A DNA stretch of 64,000 bases from Pelecanus crispus (lineage: Eukaryota > Chordata > Aves > Pelecaniformes > Pelecanidae), in NCBI RefSeq assembly GCF_030463565.1, contig NC_134662.1:5495001-5559000 (forward strand), in the 5' to 3' direction. Under the pieces are notes generated by a model. The model did not search any database. It was given only the letters and a program-made list of their open reading frames with translations, and had not been told where the DNA came from. The translations under genes and the position numbers were made by a program. Position 1 is the stretch's first letter. Each line of letters opens with the position of its first letter. This document shows positions 21,081 to 31,500 of the stretch, one piece after another.

Positions 21081-23005
21081 ATGGGGCACCCTGCAGCCCC
21101 CCTAATGCTGCTGCTGCTGCTGCGCCACGCAGCCCCCTCGTCCCCCTGCTTCACCGTACCGCCGGACGCCCCTGCCCAGCTGGATTTGACCAACAGCAGC
21201 CATGAGTGCGCCGAGCTGGACTGGGGCCTCTTCCAGCAGCAGACCCGGCTGCAGCTGAGCCATAACGGCATCGGCGCCCTGAGCCCCTCATCCCGCGTCA
21301 AGCCGGGGCTGGAGGAGCTGGACCTGTCGCACAACCGGCTGCGGGAGCTGCCGGCCGCCTTCCTGAGCCCAGCACGGGGGCTGCGGCACCTCCAGCTGCA
21401 GCACAACCAGCTGCGGCAGCTGCCTGCCGACTTCTTCGCCAACGCCACGGCTCTGCAGAGCCTGCGGCTGGAGGGCAACCCCCTGCCCGCCGTGCCCCGC
21501 ACCGCCTTCCAGGCCAGCCTGCGCTTCCTGGCCGTGGCGTGCCGCTGCGACGTGGTGGGCAGCGTCCTGGAACGCTGCGCCTGCTCCCAGCCCAACTGCA
21601 CGGCGCCCCAGTGCCGCTGCCTCACGCCCCACCGCGATTTCAACGCCCCCGATTTCTACGCCCAGGAATGCTGGAGCAACGTGGGGCTGGTAGCCGGCAT
21701 GGCTGGGGCCGCCAGCGTGGTGGCCGTGCTGCTGCTGGTTGCTGCCGTGCTTTGCTACCGGCGGAGGAAAGCTGCTGCCTCTGTTGCCACCGTGGGATGG
21801 GGTAAGCGGGAGTCCACCGCAGCCCCTCGACAGCCCCGCTACATCAGCCGGGCCGCTGAGATCGGCACCACCGAAGCCGCTGCCTCCCCGGACTATGAAA
21901 ACGTCTTCATGAGTCCCTGCATCGCCCCGGCCGCTGCGCAGGGCTGGACTCCGGGCTGGCAGGAGAAGCAGTACAGGTGAGGCTGCGGCGCGGGGACTGG
22001 CTGCTCAGGGCATCGCCTCCCCTGCTGTGCTGTACCGTGCCATGTCGTCCCATGCCATGCCATACCGTGCCGTGCCATCCCGTCCCATCCCATCCTGTGC
22101 CATGCTGTGCTGTGCCATGCTGTGCCATGCTGTGCCATGCCATGCTGTGCCATCCCATCCCATCTCATCTCATCCCATCCCATCCCATCCCATCCCATCC
22201 CATCCCATCCCATCCCATCCCATCCCATCCCATCTCATCTCATCCCATCTCATCTCATCCCATCCCATCCCATCTCATCCCATCCCATCCCATCTCATCC
22301 CATCCCATCTCATCCCATCCCATCCCATCCCATCCCATCTCATCCCATCCCATCCCATCTCATCTCATCCCATCTCATCCCATCTCATCTCATCTCATCT
22401 CATCTCATCTCATCCCATCTCATCTCATCTCATCATCTCATCTCATCCCATCCCATCTCATCCCATCCCATCCCATCTCATCTCATCTCATCTCATCATC
22501 CCATCCCATCCCATCCCATCCCATCTCATCCCATCCCATCTCATCTCATCTCATCTCATCCCATCCCATCCCATCCCATCTCATCCCATCTCATCTCATC
22601 TCATCTCATCCCATCCCATCCCATGCCATGCTGCCTGGTGCCACGCTGTCCAGTCCCATGCATGCCACCCCATGCCACCCCACCCCACCCCCCCACGCCA
22701 TCCCGTGCTGTCCCATCCCACCACCCAAGGCCCAGGCGTTTGCAGGGGCCGAGCCCTTTCCCCCCCCGCACCCCCAGAGCCGCCCCATGGTGTTCGCCCC
22801 CCCGTCGGGGCCCAGCCCCCCCTGCCCACCCCACCTCCCGGGCAGGGTGCAGTGGGTGCCACCCCTCCGTGTTGCCCCCAGCCCCCAGGTCCCGGCGGAT
22901 GACAACTATTTCCTGGAGGTCGAGGCCGTCGGCAGGGACCAGCCCATCTACGCCAACACGCAGTACCACGGCGAGGACAGCGTCTACGTCGTCCCTGACC
23001 AGTGA
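21081..23005 (+). CDS. LRRC25: Leucine-rich repeat-containing protein 25, type I membrane protein
   Basis: Myeloid membrane protein; the mammalian protein (MAPA) dampens RIG-I and NF-kB signalling by promoting autophagic turnover. Coding exons 21081-21976 and 22882-23005 give 339 residues: signal peptide about 1-22, three to four leucine-rich repeats (about 55-145; LEELDLSHNRLRELP, LRHLQLQHNQLRQLP, LQSLRLEGNPLPAVP), a Cys-rich cap (154-197), one transmembrane helix (about 201-225), a basic stop-transfer CYRRRK, and a Tyr-containing tail (YENV, QPIYANTQY, SVYVVPDQ). N-glycosylation sequons NSS, NAT and NCT occur in the ectodomain. The acceptor at 22881 is chosen over AG at 22888 because only it keeps the frame (Y-S-PQVPADDNYF). 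The intron holds a large pentanucleotide repeat. Human LRRC25 has 305 residues. Neighbours SSBP4 and GDF15 match human order. Confidence 0.92.
22080..22622. repeat. (CCCAT/CTCAT)n pentanucleotide microsatellite in LRRC25 intron
   Basis: About 540 bp of almost uninterrupted pentanucleotides, CCCAT interspersed with CTCAT, with a few CAT-only slips (about 22430 and 22497). It is preceded by a diverged CCATGCTGTG zone (22030-22150). It fills most of the LRRC25 coding intron. The Pro-Ser-His repeat frames are artefacts of a 5-bp unit read in any frame. Confidence 0.97.
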
Positions 23006-23688
23006 GGGGCCGGGGGGGCCGGGGGGGCCCTGGGGGGGAAGCTCTGGCTCCCACCATCGCTTCTCCCTGGGGTTTTCCCTGGTGGCCCCCCAGCCCGGAG
23101 GGGACGGGATGGACCCTCCCCATGGATGAGGGCTCCATGGGTCTCCCACGGCTGGGACGGGGACGCGTGTGGTCCCCACGCACACATCCTGCCGGGGACG
23201 CCTTTCTCGGGGGGAGGGAGGGGTATTTTTAACACCCCCGCCCCCCTCCTTCGCCCCAGTTCCCACCGCAGGGCGAGGGCTGAGGGCTGGCGTTTCCTCC
23301 CGGGGCTGGCGGCCACCGACCGCGGGGACGCCTCGGCGCAGCATCCGCCGGCAGCCGGCACGCCGGAGCCTTCCCGGCCGGGGACATGCATGGGCCCCCC
23401 CCCCCGGGGCCATCTGGTAGAGCGGGGGGCCGCGGGGTGACCGTGGCCTACGGTTCCTCTTCCCCTTTCAGCTGCCGATGGAGAGTGTCAGGGTGCACGT
23501 GCGCGTGGGGACGTGCTGACGGTTGGGGACATCCGGGCACCGGGACCGCTGCTGCCTGCACCCCCCCTTTTCCTGCTAAATCTGCCAGCAGCCCGGGGAC
23601 ACGGGGGCACCGCGGAATGGCCGGGTGCCCCCCCCGGCCCCGCGTGGCTCCCCTGAGCTCCAGCCCTTGCGATGCTCCACCGTGCCCC

Positions 23689-23694
23689 ATTAAA
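23689..23694 (+). terminator. LRRC25: LRRC25 polyadenylation signal candidate (ATTAAA)
   Basis: ATTAAA about 680 bp after the LRRC25 stop, followed by a T-rich stretch (AGTTTAATTATCTTAAATTA). It is the only good polyadenylation hexamer seen between the stop codon and the next minisatellite. Confidence 0.55.
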
Positions 23695-23984
23695 CAGTTT
23701 AATTATCTTAAATTACCTGTGTAGCTCATGGTCTGCTGGGAGCCCCAGGCAGGACACGGGGTGCTGCTCCCAGGCCGCATCCGTCCCTCCGGCAGCAGCG
23801 TGGTGGCACCAGCCGAGCAGAGCCATGGCTCGTTACCTTTAACGGCGCTGGCGGCCCCGATAAGCGGTGTCGGTAGCACAGGGGCGGCCGTAAACATTAA
23901 CCCAAAGCAGCTGCTGGAGGCTGGAGGTCCCTGGGGAAAGTCCATGGAGCTCCCAGAGTCCCTGTCCCCAGAGCCGGGGGTCCC

Positions 23985-25350
23985 AAGGGAGCAGGACCCT
24001 CAAGGACAGGTCCCCAGAGCCCCAGTCCCCAGAGCGGGGGGTCCCAAGGGAGCAGGACCCTCAAGGACAGGTCCCCAGAGCCCCCGTCCCCAGAGCGGGG
24101 GGTCCCAAGGGAGCAGGACCCTCAAGGACAGGTCCCCAGAGCCCCAGTCCCCAGAGCGGGGGATCCCAAGGGAGCAGGACCCTCAAGGACAGGTCCCCAG
24201 AGCCCCCGTCCCCAGAGCGGGGGGTCCCAAGGGAGCAGGACCCTCAAGGACAGGTCCCCAGAGCCCCAGTCCCCAGAGCGGGGGGTCCCAAGGGAGCAGG
24301 ACCCTCAAGGACAGGTCCCCAGAGCCCCCGTCCCCAGAGCGGGGGGTCCCAAGGGAGCAGGACCCTCAAGGACAGGTCCCCAGAGCCCCAGTCCCCAGAG
24401 CAGGGGGTCCCAAGGGAGCAGGACCCTCAAGGACAGGTCCCCAGAGCCCCAGTCCCCAGAGCGGGGGGTCCCAAGGGAGCAGGACCCTCAAGGACAGGTC
24501 CCCAGAGCCCCCGTCCCCAGAGCGGGGGGTCCCAAGGGAGCAGGACCCTCAAGGACAGGTCCCCAGAGCCCCAGTCCCCAGAGCGGGGGGTCCCAAGGGA
24601 GCAGGACCCTCAAGGACAGGTCCCCAGAGCCCCAGTCCCCAGAGCGGGGGGTCCCAAGGGAGCAGGACCCTCAAGGACAGGTCCCCAGAGCCCCAGTCCC
24701 CAGAGCGGGGGGTCCCAAGGGAGCAGGACCCTCAAGGACAGGTCCCCAGAGCCCCAGTCCCCAGAGCGGGGGATCCCAAGGGAGCAGGACCCTCAAGGAC
24801 AGGTCCCCAGAGCCCCCGTCCCCAGAGCGGGGGGTCCCAAGGGAGCAGGACCCTCAAGGACAGGTCCCCAGAGCCCCCGTCCCCAGAGCGGGGGGTCCCA
24901 AGGGAGCAGGACCCTCAAGGACAGGTCCCCAGAGCCCCCGTCCCCAGAGCGGGGGGTCCCAAGGGAGCAGGACCCTCAAGGACAGGTCCCCAGAGCCCCC
25001 GTCCCCAGAGCGGGGGGTCCCAAGGGAGCAGGACCCTCAAGGACAGGTCCCCAGAGCCCCCGTCCCCAGAGCGGGGGGTCCCAAGGGAGCAGGACCCTCA
25101 AGGACAGGTCCCCGGAGCCCCAGTCCCCAGAGCGGGGGGTCCCAAGGGAGCAGGACCCTCAAGGACAGGTCCCCAGAGCCCCAGTCCCCAGAGCGGGGGG
25201 TCCCAAGGGAGCAGGACCCTCAAGGACAGGTCCCCGGAGCCCCCGTCCCCAGAGCAGGGGGTCCCAAGGGACCGGGACCCTCAAGGACAGGTCCCCAGAG
25301 CCCCAGTCCCCAGAGCGGGGGGTCCCAAGGGAGCAGGACCCTCAAGCCCT
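23985..25350. repeat. 61-bp minisatellite, about 21 copies
   Basis: Highly homogeneous direct repeat with an exact 61-bp period (GGTCCCCAGAGCC at 24009, 24070, 24131 and so on to about 25290), about 21-22 units. Variation is nearly confined to CCCAGT/CCCCGT and GCGGGG/GCAGGG dimorphisms. The unit has no stop in any + frame, so a run of over 500 codons is open through it by chance. Diverged units continue to about 25480. Located between LRRC25 and GDF15. Confidence 0.96.
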
Positions 25351-25479
25351 GGACCCCAAAGCCCCCGTCCCCAGAGTGAGGGTCCCCATATCCCGCATCC
25401 CTCAAGCCCCTGACCCCAAAGCCCATGTCCCCAGAGTGAGGGTCCCCATATCCCACGTCCCTCAAGCCCCAGTCCCCGC

Positions 25480-26050
25480 TGGGAGCTGCCGAGGGGCTGG
25501 GCAGCCCAGGACACCCCCGGGATGCGCTGGAAGAGGGGACGGAGCAGAGAGGAGCCATGGGCAGCAGAGCCGCCCCGTCCAGCTGTGGTGAGTCCCCTGG
25601 GACACGACGCGTGCCGCCCACCTCCGCGGTGGCACAGCCCGGGGGAGCCGGGGTTTTTCCCCACCCTTCGGTGTCCGCGGGGTCCCACGGCTGGGGGTAC
25701 CTGGAAATCGGGCAGCATCCATGTCCTGGCGGACGTCCCGCCCAGGGGGTCAAGGCTGCGCCCAGCACCCATCTCAAGGACACAAACAACTCAAAGGTCT
25801 CCGGGAGCATCGCCCAGGCATTACTCACCCGCCGCGGCAGCCGCTGGCAGGGTGGGGATGGGGCCGGCCCAGCCCCGGAAAGCCGTAAGGATTTACCGGC
25901 AAATCCTTATGGAGTCAGCTCCCGGCCTGCGGAGGGGGGCCGAGGGTCCGCGCTGCGGGACCCCCGGCTGAAGGCGACCCGCTGCCAGGCTTCGGTGCCG
26001 GCTCACCCCGTGCCGTCGGAGACCCCCACTACTTGTGCGGGAAAAGCAGC
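25480..26050. other. LRRC25-GDF15 intergenic spacer
   Basis: GC-rich single-copy sequence between the 61-bp array and the 3' end of GDF15. A short near-palindrome GGATTTACCGGCAAATCC lies at 25889-25906. No exon or RNA gene is supported. Confidence 0.4.
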
Positions 26051-26071
26051 CAGCATCCCCGTTCCCATCAC

Positions 26072-26077
26072 TTTATT
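26072..26077 (-). terminator. GDF15: GDF15 polyadenylation signal candidate
   Basis: TTTATT on the + strand is AATAAA on the GDF15 strand. It lies about 480 bp past the stop, at the far end of the AT-rich 3' UTR block and just before composition returns to GC-rich. Confidence 0.55.
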
Positions 26078-26553
26078 TACATTATTAGATTATTTCTGTT
26101 GTATAGAAATATATAAAATACAAATACACGAAAAAAAACCTTTCCCCAAAAGGCATCGTACTATAAAATACAATAAGTTAGCAATAAATAAGAGGGTTGT
26201 ATAAATAAGTCTCTAAGCAGAGGAGAGACGATGCTCGGACGTGGCGGGGCTGCGGCCCCCCGGGGGCAGACCCCCCCTGGCCCCTTTGGGCTCTCTCGGG
26301 TGGGAAGGTTCCAGCTACCAAATAAAATACGGTTTTAAATAAGGGAAGAGAAGGGGGAATAAGTTATTATGGTATGCGGAGGGGGGGTTCGCAATCGGAG
26401 ACCCCGGGGCCGAGCCGGATGGTGGAGCCGGGGCTGGCGTGGAGGCTTTTCGTGCCACAGGGTCTGGTTTTTGGGATGCTGGCGCTGCCGGAGGCGGGCA
26501 GGCTCTGCCCCGTGGGGCGGTGACGGGTCCAGCCGGAGCCGGAGGCGATGCCG
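26078..26553 (-). promoter_or_regulatory. GDF15: GDF15 3' UTR with AU-rich elements
   Basis: Between the stop codon and the polyadenylation signal the UTR changes from GC-rich (26220-26550) to strongly AT-rich (26080-26220). On the transcript strand it contains the UUAUUUAUU nonamer (complement of 26183-26191) and a second UUAUUUAU around 26201-26209, plus further AUUUUA runs. Such AU-rich elements normally confer rapid decay on inducible cytokine mRNAs, which suits the stress-induced GDF15. The role here is inferred. Confidence 0.6.
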
Positions 26554-28397
26554 TCAGGCGCAGTGGCACCTGGTGACCAGCATGTCCTCGAAGAGGGTGG
26601 AGACCAGCCTGCCCTCGCCATCGTAGTGCATCAGCACCATGGGGTCGTAGCCGGCAGGCACGCAGCAGGGCGGCGGGGTGGCTTTGGAGAGGGAGTGCAT
26701 GCGGGCTTTGATCTGGGCGTGCATGCTGGCCGGCTTGTAGTTGTGGGGGCAGGAACCTTCGCAGAACCTCATGTAGTAGCTGTTGGGGGCGATGACCCAG
26801 TCCGACCAGCCGATGTCCTGGAAGGAGACCTTGAGAGACTTGAGGCAACACTTCCCATCACTCTTCCCGCACTCCTCCTCCAGCCCCCGGGCTCTCCTGG
26901 CCCCCCGTCCCGCGCTCTCCTGGCTTTCCACCTCCAGCACCAGGGTCTCGCCCCCCGAGGTGGCCAAGAGGGTTGAGACGTCGGCCGTGAAGGCCAGCTC
27001 CAGGTGCAGCGTGTCCTCCGGACCGGCAGCCCAGGGCCGGATGGCCGCTGTGAGGTCCAGGCTCGGGGCGTCGCGGTCCAGCTCTTGGCTACGCAGGAGC
27101 TGGGGGGGCCCGCGAGCCCCCCGCAGCGCGTAGATGCTGACGCGGAGGGGCACCGGGCTGTTGAGCGGGGATGCGCCGGGGGATGCCAGCGACTGCTTGA
27201 AGAGCTTCAGCTCCGCCTGTGCCACCCGGAGCTGCCGGTGGAAAGCCTCGGTGCGGGAGAGGATGAGATGGTAGCAGTAGGGGCCGTGGGGGTCCTGGTC
27301 TCCCTGGGGGTCCTGGTGTCCGTGGGGGACGTCCGGCCGGTGCAGCACTGCAGACACAGGGAGGACAGCTGATGTAAGAGCTGGCAATCCATCCTGCCGG
27401 CCAAGGCTCGTGACCACCGGCTCCTGTCGGGCAGCCAAACCGCCGCCTCCGGGGAATCACCTAAATCCCGAGGGATGCCGAGGCCGGGGACATCCGGCTC
27501 CATCCTCAACCCTGGATCACGCAGGACCCACCGTCCCCGGGGAGCCCAGCCTGAGGGTCTCGCCGTGGGACGGCAGCTGGTGCCGGAGCAGGTGCCCCCC
27601 CTGCCCTGGCTGTCCCCCCCAGGCCGAGCAGCAGGAGCTGAATCACCCCAGATCCACCCCTAAATCACCCCAGATCCAGATCCACCCCTAAATCACCCCA
27701 GATCCAGCTAAAACCCCAAACGCACGGAGCAGCCAGCCGGGGCTCGAGGGACAGCACCTCCCCTCCACCCACCCCCAACCTGGCTCAAACCCTGCCCCGA
27801 GCGCCCGCAGCCGCCACCCACGCTGGCCAAAGCTTTCATCCCACATTTACCAGTTTTTTGCATTTTTAAGCAAAACAGCTTGAAACGGTGGCTCCTCCCC
27901 ACTGCCGGGGCAAGGGAAATGGCTGGGACGAGGATGACCGCGGCCACCACGATTCATGCCCGGTCATGTCCCGGCACATGCCGAGGCAGCCGGGCTGACG
28001 TGCCCAAGCGGGGACACGGCGGGGGACACATGCGTGTGTGCCCGGGGGTGACGAGGGTCACGCGTGGAGCCACGGCCACTTACGTGTGGGGGTCAGGCGA
28101 TGCAGGCGCCTGGTCCTGGGCACGGCTCCCTCCTCCTCCTCCTCCTCCCGGCTCCGGTTTCCCGTCAGCTCAGCCACTTTCTGCTGGTACCCGCCGCTGC
28201 GCTCTCTGGATGCTCTCCTGGTCCAGCTGGTGCCGGACCACGGGGGGTGCGGGCATCCCCAACCGCTCCAGGATCCCCTTTTTGATGGCTTCCAGCTGGA
28301 GCCTGTCCTTATCCCACGCGTGGGGCCTCAGCTCCACGCCGGCGAGAAGCAGCAGGAGCTGGAGGCAGGTGAGGGCAGCCCCCACGTCCCTCGGCAT
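26554..28397 (-). CDS. GDF15: Growth/differentiation factor 15 (TGF-beta superfamily)
   Basis: Secreted stress-induced hormone; in mammals it signals through GFRAL-RET. Two exons: 28084-28397 and 26554-27347, intron with GTAAGT donor. Exon 1 starts MPRDVGAALTCLQLLLLLAG (signal peptide). Exon 2 encodes the propeptide and, after an RGARRAR basic cleavage site, a mature domain of about 110 residues from GLEEECGKS to CHCA. The mature domain has nine cysteines (at mature positions 6, 13, 14, 42, 46, 74, 75, 107, 109), with CCVPAGYDPMVLMHYD typical of the family. Exon 1 has one surplus base in CCC at 28190-28192: before it reads QRAQRR, after it the frame matching the exon 2 phase reads YQQKVAELTGNRSR. 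Without that base the precursor is about 368 residues (human 308). Identity rests on the mature domain plus the LRRC25/PGPEP1 neighbours. Confidence 0.9.
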
Positions 28398-28514
28398 CGC
28401 ACAGGCAGCCGGCGCTCCGGGGGGGGATTTATTTGCAAAACCTCTCGCGCAAAAGCTGGCCGCACAGCTCCCCGCGATGCTGCCAGGGGAATGAATGAAG
28501 TGGACCAGACCTGA

Positions 28515-28521
28515 CTTTATA
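28515..28521 (-). promoter_or_regulatory. GDF15: GDF15 TATA box
   Basis: CTTTATA on the + strand reads TATAAAG on the GDF15 strand, 118 bp before the start codon. Initiation about 30 bp downstream would give a 5' UTR of roughly 85-90 nt. A TATA promoter fits an inducible gene. Confidence 0.7.
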
Positions 28522-28529
28522 GGAGCCGA

Positions 28530-31500
28530 ACTTTGCCCGCCCTCCGTCCCCCCCTCCCCGTCCCGGGCTGCGGGCGGGTGACGCTGGAGTAAACACCCGG
28601 CAGGAATCTCTCCTCTCCGCCTGGGATTTCATACAGGAGCTCGGATGGTGCTGGAGTTGGGAGATCTGCAAGCTGGTTTGCAGCAAATGGAATACTTTTC
28701 TCGGACACACGCGCTTCCCTTCCGCCTCCCGTTTTCCCTGCGGATCGCCGTGCCAGCTCACGGCTGGGGGATCCCCTTCACCTCCCCTGCCCCATCGGTG
28801 AGGGGCAAGCGGCCGCGGGCGACATCCGACGGCCTCAGAGGTGGCAGAGCGGGTGGCAGGGGGTGATGGAGAGGTGATGTGGGGGCAGGCGAGCGCTGCG
28901 GGCAGCATCGTGGCACGGCTTGTCCGTCCCCGCATCCTTGGCTGCCTTCTCCATCCTTCGCCTTGCACCGGTGCCCGTCGGTACGCGGGGTCCCCGTTAG
29001 CACACAGGGCTGAGCTGGGCATGCAGCCCCTTCCCTAAAACCCCCCCAAAGAAGCAGCGGAGCAGGGAAGCTGTGGCTGGGCAGCCCGGCTCATGCCGGC
29101 ACGTGGATGGAGGAGGGAGCGGATCAGCAGTGGACCTTGTCTCACCGAACCAGGTGACGACACCGCGTGCGGCCGGTGGCAGGTGTGGCCAGGGGACGGC
29201 TCTGCCCCGCGTCCGGTCCCTCCTGAAGTGACGGTGGCCGGGGTTACATCATCCCCGGGCAGCCCAAAGGTGGTCGGGATGGAGCCGGGCACGCCGGGGT
29301 GGCACGGATCCAGCGGGGCCACGTGCGGCGGAAAGCACCGTGCCAGCCCGGGGCTGCCCGTGCACCAGGGAAGTAAAAACCCATGGTGGGAACAAGCCAC
29401 TGAGGCCGGCACAGGACAGCCCATCTCTTGCCTTCTCCCAAGGGATGCTTTGACCAAAAAAACGTGAGCAGAGGGATGAGAAACCCCCGGTTGGATGAGG
29501 CAACGGGCAGGACCCCCCCCCCGGCGCTGGCCGGGGCAGGCGAGGCCGTTCCCAAATGTCCTGAAGTCGAGCCAAGTGCCTGGTCCTTAACTGCGGTCCC
29601 GCCACGGGCTGAACGTGCTCACAGTAATCCCATGATTTATGGCTCTTCACCCTCTGCTCCTCCTCAGGAGCCGGCTCCGGCGTTGCTCCTGCCCTTCTCA
29701 CTCAGTTTCTCAAGGGGTTGCCTGAGTCAAAACCGATACAAAACCGAGACCAAGCGTTTCACCCTAGAACGCACGAAATGAGAAGTTTGTCAGCACAAGC
29801 AGTGTCACATGCGGGGGATCGCCCCGGGCTCCGGCTCCTCTGGACCCGTCCTTGCAGAGGGGTGGGTGAAGGGGGGCAGGAGGAGCCCACCCGGAGACCT
29901 CGCACCATTGCACCCTGCCTTTCTCTGCCCGCAGCCTCCGGCTTGGGAAGAAACCCCCCTGCGCCGCTCCCAGGGAGACCTCGGGGCCAGGTTTATCTCC
30001 AGCGCTTTGTCCCATGCGGAGCTGGGCACGGTCCCGCGGCTGCCGTGGGGGCACGGCGCCCGTCCCTCCGGCAGCTGGGCAGGGAACGCGCTCGGGGGAG
30101 CCTGCCCCAAAACATTGCCCACGGGGAGCTGGGCCGGGCGCTGGCTCCTCAGCCGGTGCTTTTGTTCTAGCTGGAGCTGTGGGATCCTTCGGGAGCTCCC
30201 TAGAGCACCAAGCCCCTCTGCGAGCCCCTCTCCTGGGGGGTTTATCAGCTGGGACGATCGCAACCCCTCAGCCCCCCAGCTCGAGGAAGAAGGGAGCGGG
30301 AGCGTCACCCCAGGAGCAGCACAGAGCTGCGGGTAACACCCCAGGGTAGAACCGCCATGCCACCCCCTCCGCCCCAAGCATCTCCGGGTCCCTGGCAGGC
30401 GCCAGCCCCACCGCCAGCACCCTCAACCATCTGCAAGGTGCCAAACGCGCTCATCCAAAGCCAAATCAGAGCCGCGCAGCGTGTCCGGGCACAGGAAGAA
30501 GCCCTGACCCACCAGCAGTCACATTGCCCGGCCCTTGAGCAAGACCCAGCAAAACCCTAAATCCTGAAGTTCTGCTTTTGCAATTAATTTTCTAACTGTA
30601 GGCACGTTGCGTGGTACGAGCCCCATCCACGAGTGACGCACGGTGGCTCGTGCTCGGAGAGCATCAAAGTTTGCCGAAGCCGGATGTTTTCCCCCCGAAA
30701 GGCGCCAGCCATGGAAGTTGGAGATTTACAGTCCGCCAACAGCCATAAAACTTGTGTTTTAAGAGCAGCGGTTGTGAATGCTGAGCAACCTCTTATGAAA
30801 TGTCCCGGCGTGTCCTCACCAGCCTGCAAGATGCGATTGCACAGCCTCAGACCCGTGTGTAAACAGCATCCCACGTTTCCTCCGGTCCTTGCTGGGCCAT
30901 TAGCGCATCGTCTTTTGCATCAGAAGGGCAGATTTATCCAGCGCTCCTCCGCACATAGCGAACAGGAGAGAAACCGGGAATTTCTGGCGATTAAAACATC
31001 GCATGGGGGGGCCAGCAGCTGAAAAGGCCGCTAGAAAGTCTAGTGAAAGCTCAGAGCGTGCACTGCTGAGCTTGGAAAGAAGCAAATAATCTTTTCGCCT
31101 CCTCTCCCCCTCTAGACATGAGGCGGTCGGCAGGGAGCATGGTAGGGGACACAGCAGATGCTGCTGCCATCCCAAGCGTTCCCCAGAGCCTCCGGCAGCT
31201 CCCAGCTGAGCCAGCGCCGGGGAAAGAAGCCACGTTGCAATGCTGAGATTAAACACCAGAAGAAGCAAGAAGGGGAACGTGAACAGTAGCCACTTCCCCA
31301 TGAAATGCAAGCTGGCCACAGCCTTGAACTTGAACCAACTCGAGCAGGGCTGCGAGCGGGACCGGAGAAGCTGCTGGCACCGTGCAGGACTGCGGGGCGA
31401 GCCCCAGAGCGGCCACGCGTAGCTGGGGCTTTGCAGCTCCTCGGATGCAGTTGCCTCCCCAGCCTGATGCAATGGTGCCGAGGGGACGGCCCCGCGCTGC

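Noticed and set aside
21977-22902. Pro-Ser-His repeat proteins across the LRRC25 intron
   Set aside because: The CCCAT/CTCAT microsatellite reads through in every frame; the exon 2 sequence at the end of one frame belongs to LRRC25.
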